Below are positions 1 to 6,801 of a DNA stretch of 17,204 nucleotides, piece by piece. Positions within the stretch are counted from its first letter, which is position 1. Each line of letters starts with the position of its first letter. Origin of the DNA: JAWLCQ01 sp041687095 (GTDB lineage Bacteria; Planctomycetota; Phycisphaerae; SM23-33). The stretch spans positions 1 through 17,204 of the forward strand of contig JAWLCQ010000093.1 in the NCBI GenBank assembly GCA_041687095.1. Direction: 5' to 3'. The notes under the pieces are model-generated. The model saw only the letters and a program-made list of their open reading frames with translations, was not told the DNA's origin and ran no database searches. Made by a program: the position numbers and the translations under genes.

Positions 1-186
1 TGCGCCGGGGGTCTCCTGACCCCCGGCGTCCCGGAGGGGTGAGGGACGCCTCCGCGGCAGCGTCGTTGGAGCACCCCCTTTCGCGGCGGCGGCCGCCGCG
101 ACCGAAGCGCCGCCATAACGCTGTCGCGGAAGCGTTCATTGTCCTTCCAGGACGTTGGGGGTCAGGAGACCCCCAACGCACGCGCT
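1..186. repeat. Palindromic repeat element, copy 1
   Basis: This is an imperfect inverted repeat about 185 bp long. Each end holds a small palindrome, GGGGGTC-TCCT-GACCCCC on the left (about 6-23) and its inverse on the right (about 157-174). Inside are matching arms: left ACGCCTCCGCGGCAGCG pairs with right CGCTGTCGCGGAAGCG. The centre is a GC hairpin (81-89 with 93-101). The whole unit could fold into one long hairpin with hairpins at its base. Related copies lie at 6104-6657 (interrupted) and 17106-17204 (cut by the window edge). No protein is supported here; open frames through it are repeat-derived. The left boundary is uncertain because the window starts at it. It is a MITE- or BIME-like non-coding element by structure; the family is not one I recognise. 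Confidence 0.85.
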
Positions 187-230
187 CGGGGCGTTGCCCG
201 CGCTTAGGCTGTCGCAGGCGCACGCAGGGA

Positions 231-303
231 GCCTCGAAAAAGGGGACTGGCTCCGTAGCGGCATGCTTCTTGCCGCGCAGGTGCCTGTCCCCATTTTCGA
301 GGC
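231..303. repeat. Hairpin repeat with GGGGAC/GTCCCC core
   Basis: Two 17-nt arms, GCCTCGAAAAAGGGGAC (231-247) and GTCCCCATTTTCGAGGC (287-303), pair with a single mismatch around a ~39-nt loop. The loop holds TGGCTCC and GGTGCC motifs next to the arms. The 'GGGGAC-GGC-CC' style resembles REP/MITE-like repeats seen in many bacterial genomes. It lies between the palindromic element and dnaE. The remainder of 186-534 (the dnaE leader) shows no gene and no convincing promoter. Confidence 0.75.
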
Positions 304-534
304 GGTGCGGGGCTCATCGCCCGCACTCCCATGAACGGTTTCAGCTATCGGCTGTCGCACGCGCAGAGATTTCTTCTGGCCCCCGATCGCCATCCGCAAT
401 TCCCGTTCGGGCAAGGCCTTGTCAGGGGCGAAGCGTGTTGTCTGTCAAGGCCGGAGCCCCCCGGCCCCTCGACAGGCCCCCCTTTCGGTGATACCATGCT
501 CCCAGACCCCAACCCACGGAGCACGGACGCCACC

Positions 535-3500
535 ATGGACTCCTTCGTTCACCTGCACGTTCATTCGCACTACTCCCTGCTGGACGGGGGGGCGACGGTC
601 CAGAAGCTCATCGCCCGCGCCGTCGAGACCGGCTGCCCCGCCCTGGCGCTGACGGATCACGGCAACCTCTTCGGGGCGGCCGAGTTCTACAAGGCCGCCA
701 AGGACGCCGGCATCAAGCCCATCCTGGGCCTCGAGGCGTACATCTCCCCCACCCATCGCACCGACCGCTCGATGGGCAACCAGTCCGCCGCCGCCTTCCA
801 TCTGCTCCTGCTGGCCATGAACGACACCGGCTGGCGGAACCTGATGAAGCTCTCGTCGCGGGCGTACCTGGAGGGCTTCTACTACAAGCCCCGCGTGGAC
901 CGCGAGTTGCTGGCGGAACTCAACGAGGGGCTGATCTGCACCACCGCCTGCCTCGGGGGCGAGGTGCCCTCGGCCCTGCTGGCGGGGAACGACAAGCTCG
1001 CGCGGAGGATCGCGGGCGAGTACCGCGACATCTTCGGCAAGGACCGCTTCTTCATCGAGGTCCAGAAGCAGGGCATCGCCGATCAGGACCGGGTCAACCC
1101 CGCCCTGCTCGACATCGCCCGCGAGCTGGGCGTGGGCGTGGTGGGGACCAACGACGTCCACTTCCTCACCCGCAACCACAAGGCCGCCCACGAGGTCCTC
1201 ACCTGCATCTCCACGGGCAAGACCCTCGGGGAGGGCGGGGCGCTGGACTACCCCCCCGAGCTGTACCTCAAGAGCCCCCAGGAGATGCGGGAGGCGCTGA
1301 GCGGCCTGCCCGGGTCCGCCGACGCCACGCTCGCCATCGCCGAGATGTGCAACGTCAAGCTGGACTTCTCGCAGTCGCACCTGCCGGGCTTCCCCGTCCC
1401 CGACGGGCTGACCGACGACGCGTACCTCGCCCAACTCGCCCGCAAGGGCCTCGAGGAGCGCTTCGAGGGCCGCACCATCCCCGACGCCTACCACGAGCGG
1501 CTGGCCTGGGAGCTGAAGGTCATCGCCGACAAGGGCTACTCCTCGTACTTCCTGATCGTGTGGGACTTCGTCCGCTACGCGCGTTCGAACAACATCCCCG
1601 CCGCCCCCCGCGGATCGGGCGTGGCGACGCTGCTGGGCTACACCCTCCGGATCGCCGACGTGGACCCCATCAAGTACGGGCTGCTCTTCGAGCGCTTCAC
1701 CGACCCGCAGCGCGAGGAGGCGCCCGACATCGACATCGACCTCTGCCAGGAGGGCCGCCCCAAGGTCATCCAGTACGTCCGCGAGAAGTACGGGCACGTC
1801 GCGCAGATCATCACCTACGGGACGCTCAAGGCCCGCGCGGTCCTGCGCGACGTCGGCCGCGCCCTGGGCGTGCCGCTGTCGGAGGTCGACGCCATCGCCA
1901 AAAAGGTCCCCGAGGGCCTCAAGGTCACCCTGCAGTCCGCCCTGGACTCCGAGCCCGATCTCCAGGACCTCTACCGGTCCGACCCCCGCGTCAAGGAGAT
2001 GATCGACTACGGCCTGCAGCTCGAGGGCCTCACCCGCCACGCCGGCGTCCACGCCGCCGGGGTCGTCGTCGCCCAGCAGCCGCTGGAGAACATCGTCCCC
2101 CTGTGCAAGCAGTCCGACAGCGAGGACCCCATCACCCAGTGGGACGGGCCCACCTGCGACAAGATCGGCCTGATGAAGATGGACTTCCTCGGCCTGCGCA
2201 CGCTCACCATCCTGCAGCGCACCCGCGAGATGGTCGCCGCCCGCACCGGGACCGACGTCGACCCCGAGGCCGTCCCCCTCGACGACCCCAAGGTCTTCGA
2301 CCTCTTCCGCCGCGGGCAGACCGACGGGATCTTCCAGTTCGAGTCCGGGGGCATGAAGAACGTTCTGGCGGGCATGCAGCCCTCGCGGGTCGAGGACCTC
2401 ATCGCCGCCAACGCCATGTACCGCCCCGGGCCCATGGAACTGATCCCCACCTACTGCGCCCGCAAGAGCGGCAGCGAGCCCGTCCCCTCCGTCCACGAAC
2501 TCGTGGATGACATCCTGGCGGAGACGTACGGCATCATGTGCTACCAGGAGCAGGTGATGCAGGTCCTCAACCGCCTGGGCAAGCTCCCGCTCAACCGCGC
2601 CCTGACGCTCATCAAGGCGATCAGCAAGAAGAAGGAAAAGCAGATCGCCGAGGAACGCCCCAACTTCCTCGCCGGGGCCGTCGAGAACGGGATCGCCAAG
2701 GAGGAGGCCGAAGCCCTCTTCGAACTCATCCTCAAGTTCGCCGGCTACGGCTTCAACAAAGCCCACTCCACCCGCTACGCCCTCGTCGCCTACCAGACCG
2801 CGTGGTTCAAGGCCCACCACCCCTCCGAGTTCATCGCCGCCACCCTCACCTTCGAGTGCGGCGATACCGACAAGGTCGTCCAGTACATCGCCGAAGCCGA
2901 CCGCATGGGCATCAAGATCGCCCCGCCCGACATCAACACCTGCGGGGCCGATTTCGCCGTCGACGGAGAGCGCGTCCGCTTCGGGCTCGCCGCCGTCAAG
3001 GGCGTCGGCCAAAAGGCCGTCGACGCCATCGTCGCCGCCCGCAAGGAACACGGACGCTTCCGCGACCTGTTCCACTTCTGCGAGTGCGTGGACCTCCGCG
3101 CGGTCAACAAGGCCACCATCGAGGCCCTCATCAAGTGCGGGGCCTTCGACGCCCTCGGAGCCCACCGGGCGGCCATGACCGCCGCCGTCGAGTCCGCCAT
3201 CCGCCTCGGACAGTCGGCCGCCTCCGACCGCGCCAGCGGGCAGATGTCCCTCTTCGCCTCCCTCGGGGGCGAACCGCCCAAGCCCACCTTCCCCGACGTC
3301 GAGCCCTGGAGCGAGTCCGAACTCCTCGCCGCCGAGAAGGAAACCCTGGGCTTCTACGTCTCGTCCCACCCGCTGGTCAAGTACGGGCGCGAGCTGGACT
3401 CCCTCTCCTCCCCGCCCCGCCAGGCCGCCCTCGCCCGCCTCGACCAACTGGCGGACGGGACCGGGGTGACCGTCGGATGCATGATCGCCTCCATCCGCCC

Positions 3501-4104
3501 CACCGTCACCAAGAACGGCCGCTCCGCCGGAAAGAAGATGGCCATGCTCACCGTCGAGGACCTCACCGGGTCCTGCGACGCCGTCTGCTTCTCCGACACC
3601 TACGCCGCCGCCGCCGAACACCTGGTGGACCAGAACCTCGTCTTCCTCAGCGGCCGCCTGGACCGCACGCGGGAGCGCCCGAGCATCGTCGTCAACGAGG
3701 TCATCCCCATCGACCGCGCGGTGGAGGAACTCACGGGGAGCGTCCTGCTCCGCCTCCCGCCCGAGGACATGCGGCCTGACGCGCGGGAGAGCAAACTGCA
3801 GGAACTGCGGGACCTGCTGCAGGCCCATCGGGGCGGGTGCCCGGTGTTCCTGTCGCTCTCCCCGCTGGGCCAGCCCGACGTGCAGACCACCCTCCGCCTG
3901 GGCCGCGACTGGTACGTCGCCCCCACGCGCGCCCTGCTGGACGACCTGGTGGCGTTCCTGGGCGACGGCAGCCGCCTGGTCCTCCGTCCCAAGCCCCCCA
4001 AGCCCGACACCGGCGGCCGCGGCGGCCGAAACGCCTACCGCCGCCCCACCAACGGCGCCAAACCCAACGGCCCGGCCTCCGAGGCGGTCACGCGGTTCAA
4101 CTGA
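535..4104 (+). CDS. dnaE: DNA polymerase III alpha subunit (replicative polymerase)
   Basis: Catalytic subunit of the replicative DNA polymerase, 1189 aa from the chosen start (E. coli DnaE is 1160). Order of domains: PHP (about 1-280), Pol III palm/thumb/fingers (about 290-800), tandem helix-hairpin-helix region (about 840-900), OB fold (about 985-1070) and a basic disordered tail rich in Pro, Gly and Arg. Palm aspartates are visible in PDIDID (D398, D400) and MKMDFLGLR (D550). The PHP domain keeps all nine metal-ligand positions known from Thermus-type DnaE: H8, H10, D17, H42, E67, H89, C139, D207, H209. The start at 535 begins directly with the family's N-terminal HLHVHSHYSLLDG segment; an in-frame ATG at 496 and a longer frame from 331 add residues unlike the family. 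A weak GGAG lies 13 bases upstream. It appears to be a single-gene unit, followed by repeats. Confidence 0.98.
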   Translation: MDSFVHLHVHSHYSLLDGGATVQKLIARAVETGCPALALTDHGNLFGAAEFYKAAKDAGIKPILGLEAYISPTHRTDRSMGNQSAAAFHLLLLAMNDTGWRNLMKLSSRAYLEGFYYKPRVDRELLAELNEGLICTTACLGGEVPSALLAGNDKLARRIAGEYRDIFGKDRFFIEVQKQGIADQDRVNPALLDIARELGVGVVGTNDVHFLTRNHKAAHEVLTCISTGKTLGEGGALDYPPELYLKSPQEMREALSGLPGSADATLAIAEMCNVKLDFSQSHLPGFPVPDGLTDDAYLAQLARKGLEERFEGRTIPDAYHERLAWELKVIADKGYSSYFLIVWDFVRYARSNNIPAAPRGSGVATLLGYTLRIADVDPIKYGLLFERFTDPQREEAPDIDIDLCQEGRPKVIQYVREKYGHVAQIITYGTLKARAVLRDVGRALGVPLSEVDAIAKKVPEGLKVTLQSALDSEPDLQDLYRSDPRVKEMIDYGLQLEGLTRHAGVHAAGVVVAQQPLENIVPLCKQSDSEDPITQWDGPTCDKIGLMKMDFLGLRTLTILQRTREMVAARTGTDVDPEAVPLDDPKVFDLFRRGQTDGIFQFESGGMKNVLAGMQPSRVEDLIAANAMYRPGPMELIPTYCARKSGSEPVPSVHELVDDILAETYGIMCYQEQVMQVLNRLGKLPLNRALTLIKAISKKKEKQIAEERPNFLAGAVENGIAKEEAEALFELILKFAGYGFNKAHSTRYALVAYQTAWFKAHHPSEFIAATLTFECGDTDKVVQYIAEADRMGIKIAPPDINTCGADFAVDGERVRFGLAAVKGVGQKAVDAIVAARKEHGRFRDLFHFCECVDLRAVNKATIEALIKCGAFDALGAHRAAMTAAVESAIRLGQSAASDRASGQMSLFASLGGEPPKPTFPDVEPWSESELLAAEKETLGFYVSSHPLVKYGRELDSLSSPPRQAALARLDQLADGTGVTVGCMIASIRPTVTKNGRSAGKKMAMLTVEDLTGSCDAVCFSDTYAAAAEHLVDQNLVFLSGRLDRTRERPSIVVNEVIPIDRAVEELTGSVLLRLPPEDMRPDARESKLQELRDLLQAHRGGCPVFLSLSPLGQPDVQTTLRLGRDWYVAPTRALLDDLVAFLGDGSRLVLRPKPPKPDTGGRGGRNAYRRPTNGAKPNGPASEAVTRFN

Positions 4105-4134
4105 CCGGCCCACGGAACGCAGACCGTAGGGCGT

Positions 4135-4169
4135 GCAGGGCCAGCGAAGCGAAGCGCAGCCGGCCCTGC
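4135..4169. repeat. REP-like palindrome downstream of dnaE
   Basis: GCAGGGCC (4135-4142) pairs with GGCCCTGC (4162-4169) around a loop containing AGCGAAGCGAAGCGCAG. The loop motif is shared with the REP-like hairpins flanking the nearby transposase. It could also act as a transcription terminator or mRNA-stabilising hairpin for dnaE; there is no T-tract, so intrinsic termination is uncertain. Confidence 0.65.
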
Positions 4170-4215
4170 GCGCGGGATGTGGCCTCCCGCAAGTGCATCG
4201 CCCCATCCCGCGCGC
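4168..4215. repeat. 12-bp perfect inverted repeat
   Basis: GCGCGCGGGATG (4168-4179) and CATCCCGCGCGC (4204-4215) form a perfect 12-bp stem with a 24-nt loop. It abuts the REP-like palindrome that ends at 4169. The rest of 4105-4424 holds only repeat sequence and no gene. Confidence 0.7.
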
Positions 4216-4286
4216 AAGCGTCTCCGCTGCACTGCGCCGCTTGTACACCCTGCCATCTGCATCGCTTGGCCCAAGGAACCTGCCAT

Positions 4287-4380
4287 GCTTGGCCCAAAGG
4301 GCCAACCTTCATCAGCCCAGGCCGGAGCGAAGCGCAGGCCTGGGGCAGCGACCCCACGAGGGGGAGCCCTGTAGGGGCGC
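4287..4380. repeat. Left ~94-bp inverted repeat flanking the transposase
   Basis: Nearly the exact reverse complement of 4948-5040. It contains two hairpins. One is TTGGCCCAAAGGGCCAA (4289-4305). The other is CCCAGGCC...AGGCCTGGG with loop GGAGCGAAGCGC (about 4317-4344). The outer part AACCTTCATCAGCCCAGGCC and the inner part GAGCCCTGTAGGGGCG are identical in the two arms; only a middle stretch of about 20 bases differs. The pair encloses the Y1 transposase gene. Confidence 0.85.
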
Positions 4381-4424
4381 AATCCGTCAGGCCCCACGAC
4401 CCGCGGCGTCCGCGGACGCCCGCG

Positions 4425-4877
4425 TCAATCCCAGGCGTACTTCTCATCGAACGCCATCTTGTGCAGTTCGAGCAGCCTGCGGTACTCGTGCTCGAACGTG
4501 TACCGTCGATGATGCTGCTCCTGCTCGGCGATGTACTTCATGACCGCGTCGGCCATCGACTCGCTGACGGACCATACCCCGTATCCCCTCTGCCAATGGA
4601 ACTCGCGGAATGCGTCGCCCTTCGTCTTCACCCATCTGGAGGTGCTCGTCTTGACTCGTTCCACGAGGTCGGCCGAGCACAGGCGCCGCGACAGGTTGCA
4701 CAGGATATGCACGTGATCCGGCTGGGCGTTGAGGCGAAGCGAGGGGGACTGCAATTCACCGAGAGCCCCGATCAGGTACGCCTGCATCTCGTCGCGGACG
4801 GGTGGAACGATGAGGGGCTGGCGATTCTTCGTGCTGAAGACGACGTGGATCAGGATCTTGGCGAGCGACTGCGGCAT
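4425..4877 (-). CDS. IS200-like / REP-associated Y1 (HUH) transposase
   Basis: A 150-aa single-strand DNA transposase of the Y1 (Transposase_17, IS200-like) family, which cuts and joins ssDNA at hairpin ends through a catalytic tyrosine. Visible motifs are the N-terminal MPQSLAKILIHVVFSTKN segment, the metal-binding HUH motif in PDHVHIL, and the tyrosine helix VMKYIAEQEQHH followed by EYRRLLELH and FDEKYAWD, all typical of this family. It looks full length and intact. The start at 4877 matches the family start and has a GAAAGGAA ribosome site; the frame extends 17 codons further upstream without support. Inverted ~94-bp repeats flank it on both sides, and no other gene (such as tnpB) accompanies it. 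Best read as a RAYT-like gene or a minimal insertion element; which of these is not decidable here. Confidence 0.93.
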   Translation of the reverse strand: MPQSLAKILIHVVFSTKNRQPLIVPPVRDEMQAYLIGALGELQSPSLRLNAQPDHVHILCNLSRRLCSADLVERVKTSTSRWVKTKGDAFREFHWQRGYGVWSVSESMADAVMKYIAEQEQHHRRYTFEHEYRRLLELHKMAFDEKYAWD

Positions 4878-4947
4878 GTTCGGTTCCTTTCGGTCGTCCT
4901 TTTCACCGACACCAGCGCATTTGCCCATCGCGGCGGGGGGCGAATGT

Positions 4948-5040
4948 CGCCCCTACAGGGCTCCACTTCACGCGGGCCCGCACCCAGGCCTGCGCTTCGC
5001 TCCGGCCTGGGCTGATGAAGGTTGGCCCTTTGGGCCAAGC
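4948..5040. repeat. Right ~93-bp inverted repeat flanking the transposase
   Basis: Reverse-complement partner of 4287-4380, with the TTGGCCCTTTGGGCCAA hairpin (5022-5038) and the CCCAGGCCTGCGCTTCGCTC hairpin strand (about 4983 onward). It lies between the transposase start and the neighbouring membrane-protein gene, ending about 16 bases before that gene's stop codon. With the left copy it could define the ends of a mobile unit of about 750 bp. Confidence 0.85.
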
Positions 5041-5055
5041 GCGCTCTCGCGGTCG

Positions 5056-5835
5056 TCAGGAGTTGCGGGCGTAGGGGTTGTCGTCCTCCACTGTGGAGGC
5101 CTGGACGGGCGACGCGGGGCGATCGGTTGGTGTCGTCGGGGGCGCGGGGAGATCGGTTGGTGTCGTCGGGGGCGCGGGGGCGGGGACGGGTTTCGCGGCG
5201 GCGGCGCGCTGCTTGCGCCAGGGGACGACCAGCCACCCCACGCCCAGCAACACCAGGGCGCCCCCACCGGCGAGCATGCCCCCGGCGAGGGCGATCGACT
5301 TGCGCTGACGGTCGATCTCGATGATGTAGCAGTTGCTCACGTCCACGCCCCGGTACCCCTCGCTCAGCAGCCTGCGCTCCTCGCTGCCGATCGACTCGAT
5401 GCTGTTGATGACCATCCCCCTCACCGTATCTTTGTCCAGCAGCGACCAGAGGCGCTTCTGGCTGGGGACGTCCCGCAGCTTCAGGATGACCTGAAAGCTC
5501 CGGGGTGAGGGGAGCGGGGCGTTGTCGCCCTGTTGCTCCGCCACGGCCATCGCCTCCCGGTGCCACTCGCCCCCCAACTCCAGCGCCGGAACGTACACCA
5601 CCTTGTACGGGCCCTGCTCCCTGCCCTGCTCGCTCTCGTAGACGAAGCACGTGGGGCAGGCGATGAAGTCGGTGAGGACGATGTTGGCGTTGTCCCCGCA
5701 CCCGCGGGCAGCGAGATCGGCGAGGCGGATCTCCTGCGGGGTGCCTGAGGACTTGGCGAGCAGGCGAAGCTCCTGCACGCCCATGAACACAAGGAGTCCA
5801 CCGCCCACAATCATCGCGACCTTCAGACGGAACAT
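5056..5835 (-). CDS. Two-helix membrane protein, function unknown
   Basis: A 259-aa protein I cannot name. It starts at 5835 (ATG preceded by GAAAGGA) with an N-terminal membrane helix (about 6-26). A soluble domain of ~150 residues follows, probably extracytoplasmic, containing LTDFIACPTC with a CxxC pair (C60, C63). A second helix lies at about 180-206. A short basic stop-transfer segment leads to a low-complexity Pro/Thr/Ala tail. Similar 'helix - LADLAARG...VLTDF - helix' proteins of unknown role occur in Planctomycetota, by my recollection of the family style. The tail contains a 30-bp tandem duplication that encodes a repeated 10-residue PPTTPTD-type unit. Nothing in the neighbourhood (a transposase and repeats) hints at a function. 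Confidence 0.85.
   Translation of the reverse strand: MFRLKVAMIVGGGLLVFMGVQELRLLAKSSGTPQEIRLADLAARGCGDNANIVLTDFIACPTCFVYESEQGREQGPYKVVYVPALELGGEWHREAMAVAEQQGDNAPLPSPRSFQVILKLRDVPSQKRLWSLLDKDTVRGMVINSIESIGSEERRLLSEGYRGVDVSNCYIIEIDRQRKSIALAGGMLAGGGALVLLGVGWLVVPWRKQRAAAAKPVPAPAPPTTPTDLPAPPTTPTDRPASPVQASTVEDDNPYARNS
5121..5180. repeat. 30-bp tandem duplication inside the membrane-protein gene
   Basis: Two adjacent 30-bp units starting GATCGGTTGG (5121 and 5151) differ only at the last base. The length keeps the frame, so the C-terminal tail gains a duplicated 10-residue Pro/Thr unit. This suggests recent slippage and possible length variation between strains. Confidence 0.9.
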
Positions 5836-6073
5836 GTGCGTCCTTTCGTAAGAGGTGCCCCCGGGACGACCCGCCCCGGTGAACGGATTCTGGCATGCCG
5901 CGCCCCCCCGGTCAACCCTGGACCGAGGGGGCGGCGATGGGGCCATCGCACGAATCGGCCGCAGGGACTGTAGGACATGAGAAGAGGCGGGGCAAGCCCG
6001 CGTGGGGCAGGGCTCGCGGAGTCGGACCCGATGTCGGCGGAGGTTCCCACAGCCTGCCTCGCGGGTCAGGAGC

Positions 6074-6095
6074 CCTCGTTGTTCTACACATCTCG
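6074..6095. repeat. Solitary terminal repeat of the nested inverted-repeat element
   Basis: A 22-nt stretch beginning CCTCGTTGTTCTACACATCT is identical to 6123-6144, 49 bp downstream in the same orientation. The sequence on its left, GGGTCAGGAGC, resembles the inverse of the target motif of the intact element. It is probably the remnant of a second insertion. The stretch 5836-6073 shows no gene and no other repeat that I can support. Confidence 0.7.
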
Positions 6096-6123
6096 CACAC
6101 GTCTGCGCCGGGGGTCTCCTGAC

Positions 6124-6466
6124 CTCGTTGTTCTACACATCTCGATCCGTGCGGGCGGCAGGGAACGGTCTCCAGGCGTCCCGACCGGGACGCGTCTCTG
6201 TGCGTCCCGGCAGGGACGCTGTGACAATAGCCCAGCAGTTCACTGCTGGGACCCGGGCCCACCCCCCTTCCTTTTCTTCTTCTCAAGCCCCGGCAGGGGC
6301 GCTTGAGGGTGCGCCGTGGACCCATCCCTCAATCGCCCCTGCCGGGGCTCAAACTCCCGCGCGACCGCTACCCAGCAGTGAACTGCTGGGCTATTCTCAG
6401 TCCGTCCCTGCCGGGACTCTCGGAGTCGCGTCCCTGTCGGGACGCCAAGATGTGTAGAACAACGAG
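6124..6466. mobile_element. MITE-like inverted-repeat element (~343 bp) with short target duplication
   Basis: It begins CTCGTTGTTCTACACATCT (6124-6142) and ends with the exact inverse (6448-6466). The direct repeat GTCTCCTGAC flanks it (6114-6123 and 6467-6476), which reads as a target duplication of 8-10 bp; the exact length is ambiguous at the junction. The two arms match at several internal blocks. Most blocks are themselves palindromic: 6175-6194 with 6427-6446, 6202-6219 with 6404-6417, CCCAGCAGTTCACTGCTGGG (6231-6250) with 6371-6390, 6287-6301 with 6334-6348, and TTGAGGG with CCCTCAA at the centre. No open frame looks like a transposase, so it would be moved in trans. Confidence 0.8.
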
Positions 6467-6544
6467 GTCTCCTGACCCCCGGCGTCCGGGAGGGGCGAGG
6501 GGTGCCTCCGCGGCAGCGTCGTTGGAGCGCTCCCATCGCGGCGG

Positions 6545-6568
6545 CCCTTCGACAGGCTCAGGGCAGGT
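6545..6568. repeat. CTTCGACAGGCTCAGG-type short palindromic repeat
   Basis: CCCTTCGACAGGCTCAGGG (6545-6563) is a widespread short repeat. Its spurious translations (PEPVEG, LSLSKG) turn up in many bacterial genomes. Here it sits in the loop of the central GC hairpin of palindromic element copy 2; copies 1 and 3 lack it. Confidence 0.8.
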
Positions 6569-6657
6569 CCCCGCCGCGACCGAAGCGCCGCCATGACGCT
6601 GTCGCGGAAGCGCTGTGGACGTTCCGGGACGTTGGGGGTCAGGAGACCCCCAACGCA

Positions 6658-6747
6658 CGCGCTTGGGGCGTCGCACGCGCTTGAGGCATCGCACGCGCTG
6701 GGGGCGTCACGCGCGGTTGGGGCGTCGCACGCGTACAGGGCAACGCA
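6658..6747. repeat. Degenerate ~18-bp tandem repeat
   Basis: Five units of 16-20 bp begin with CGCG and end in GCA or TCA (6658, 6676, 6694, 6710, 6730), with consensus near CGCGCTTGGGGCGTCGCA. A shorter related run follows palindromic element copy 1 (about 181-225). The tandem repeat therefore seems tied to the right edge of that element. Confidence 0.7.
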
Positions 6748-6801
6748 GGCGCTCGGCGGAACGGAGCCGCTTGCACGCCCTACCGCTTGCGGCCCTGCCT
6801 C

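Larger units (their letters stand above)
6104..6657. repeat. Palindromic repeat element, copy 2, interrupted
   Basis: The left tip (6104-6123) reads TGCGCCGGGGGTCTCCTGAC as in copy 1. It breaks off and resumes at 6467 with GTCTCCTGACCCCCGGCGTC. Removing 6124-6476 restores the arrangement seen at position 1. The element then continues through the conserved ACGCTGTCGCGGAAGCG arm to the right-hand tip GGGGGTCAGGAGACCCCC (about 6634-6651). A further insertion (6545-6568) splits its central hairpin loop. No coding capacity. Confidence 0.85.

Noticed and set aside
419..447. TTGTCA as a -35 box for dnaE
   Set aside because: No acceptable -10 is found at 16-18 bases spacing.
39..491. 150-aa frame at the start of the window and similar frames at 5977-6694
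   Set aside because: These cross palindromic repeats and translate into repeat-typical peptides (for example LSLSKG, PEPVEG), with no ribosome site or domain.
331..534. 68-residue N-terminal extension of dnaE
   Set aside because: The extension is unlike DnaE N-termini, which begin right at the HLHVHS segment, and no ribosome site supports a start at 331.
445..4305. 1286-aa open frame on the minus strand opposite dnaE
   Set aside because: It lies antisense to a well-recognised gene, its translation is low-complexity Gly/Val/Asp/Leu-rich as expected from GC-rich antisense frames, and it runs into repeats. No domain is seen.
6060..6480. Possible CRISPR array because of recurring short motifs
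   Set aside because: The motifs are in mirror arrangement, each palindromic and of different sequence, with unequal spacing. This is an inverted-repeat element, and no cas genes are nearby.
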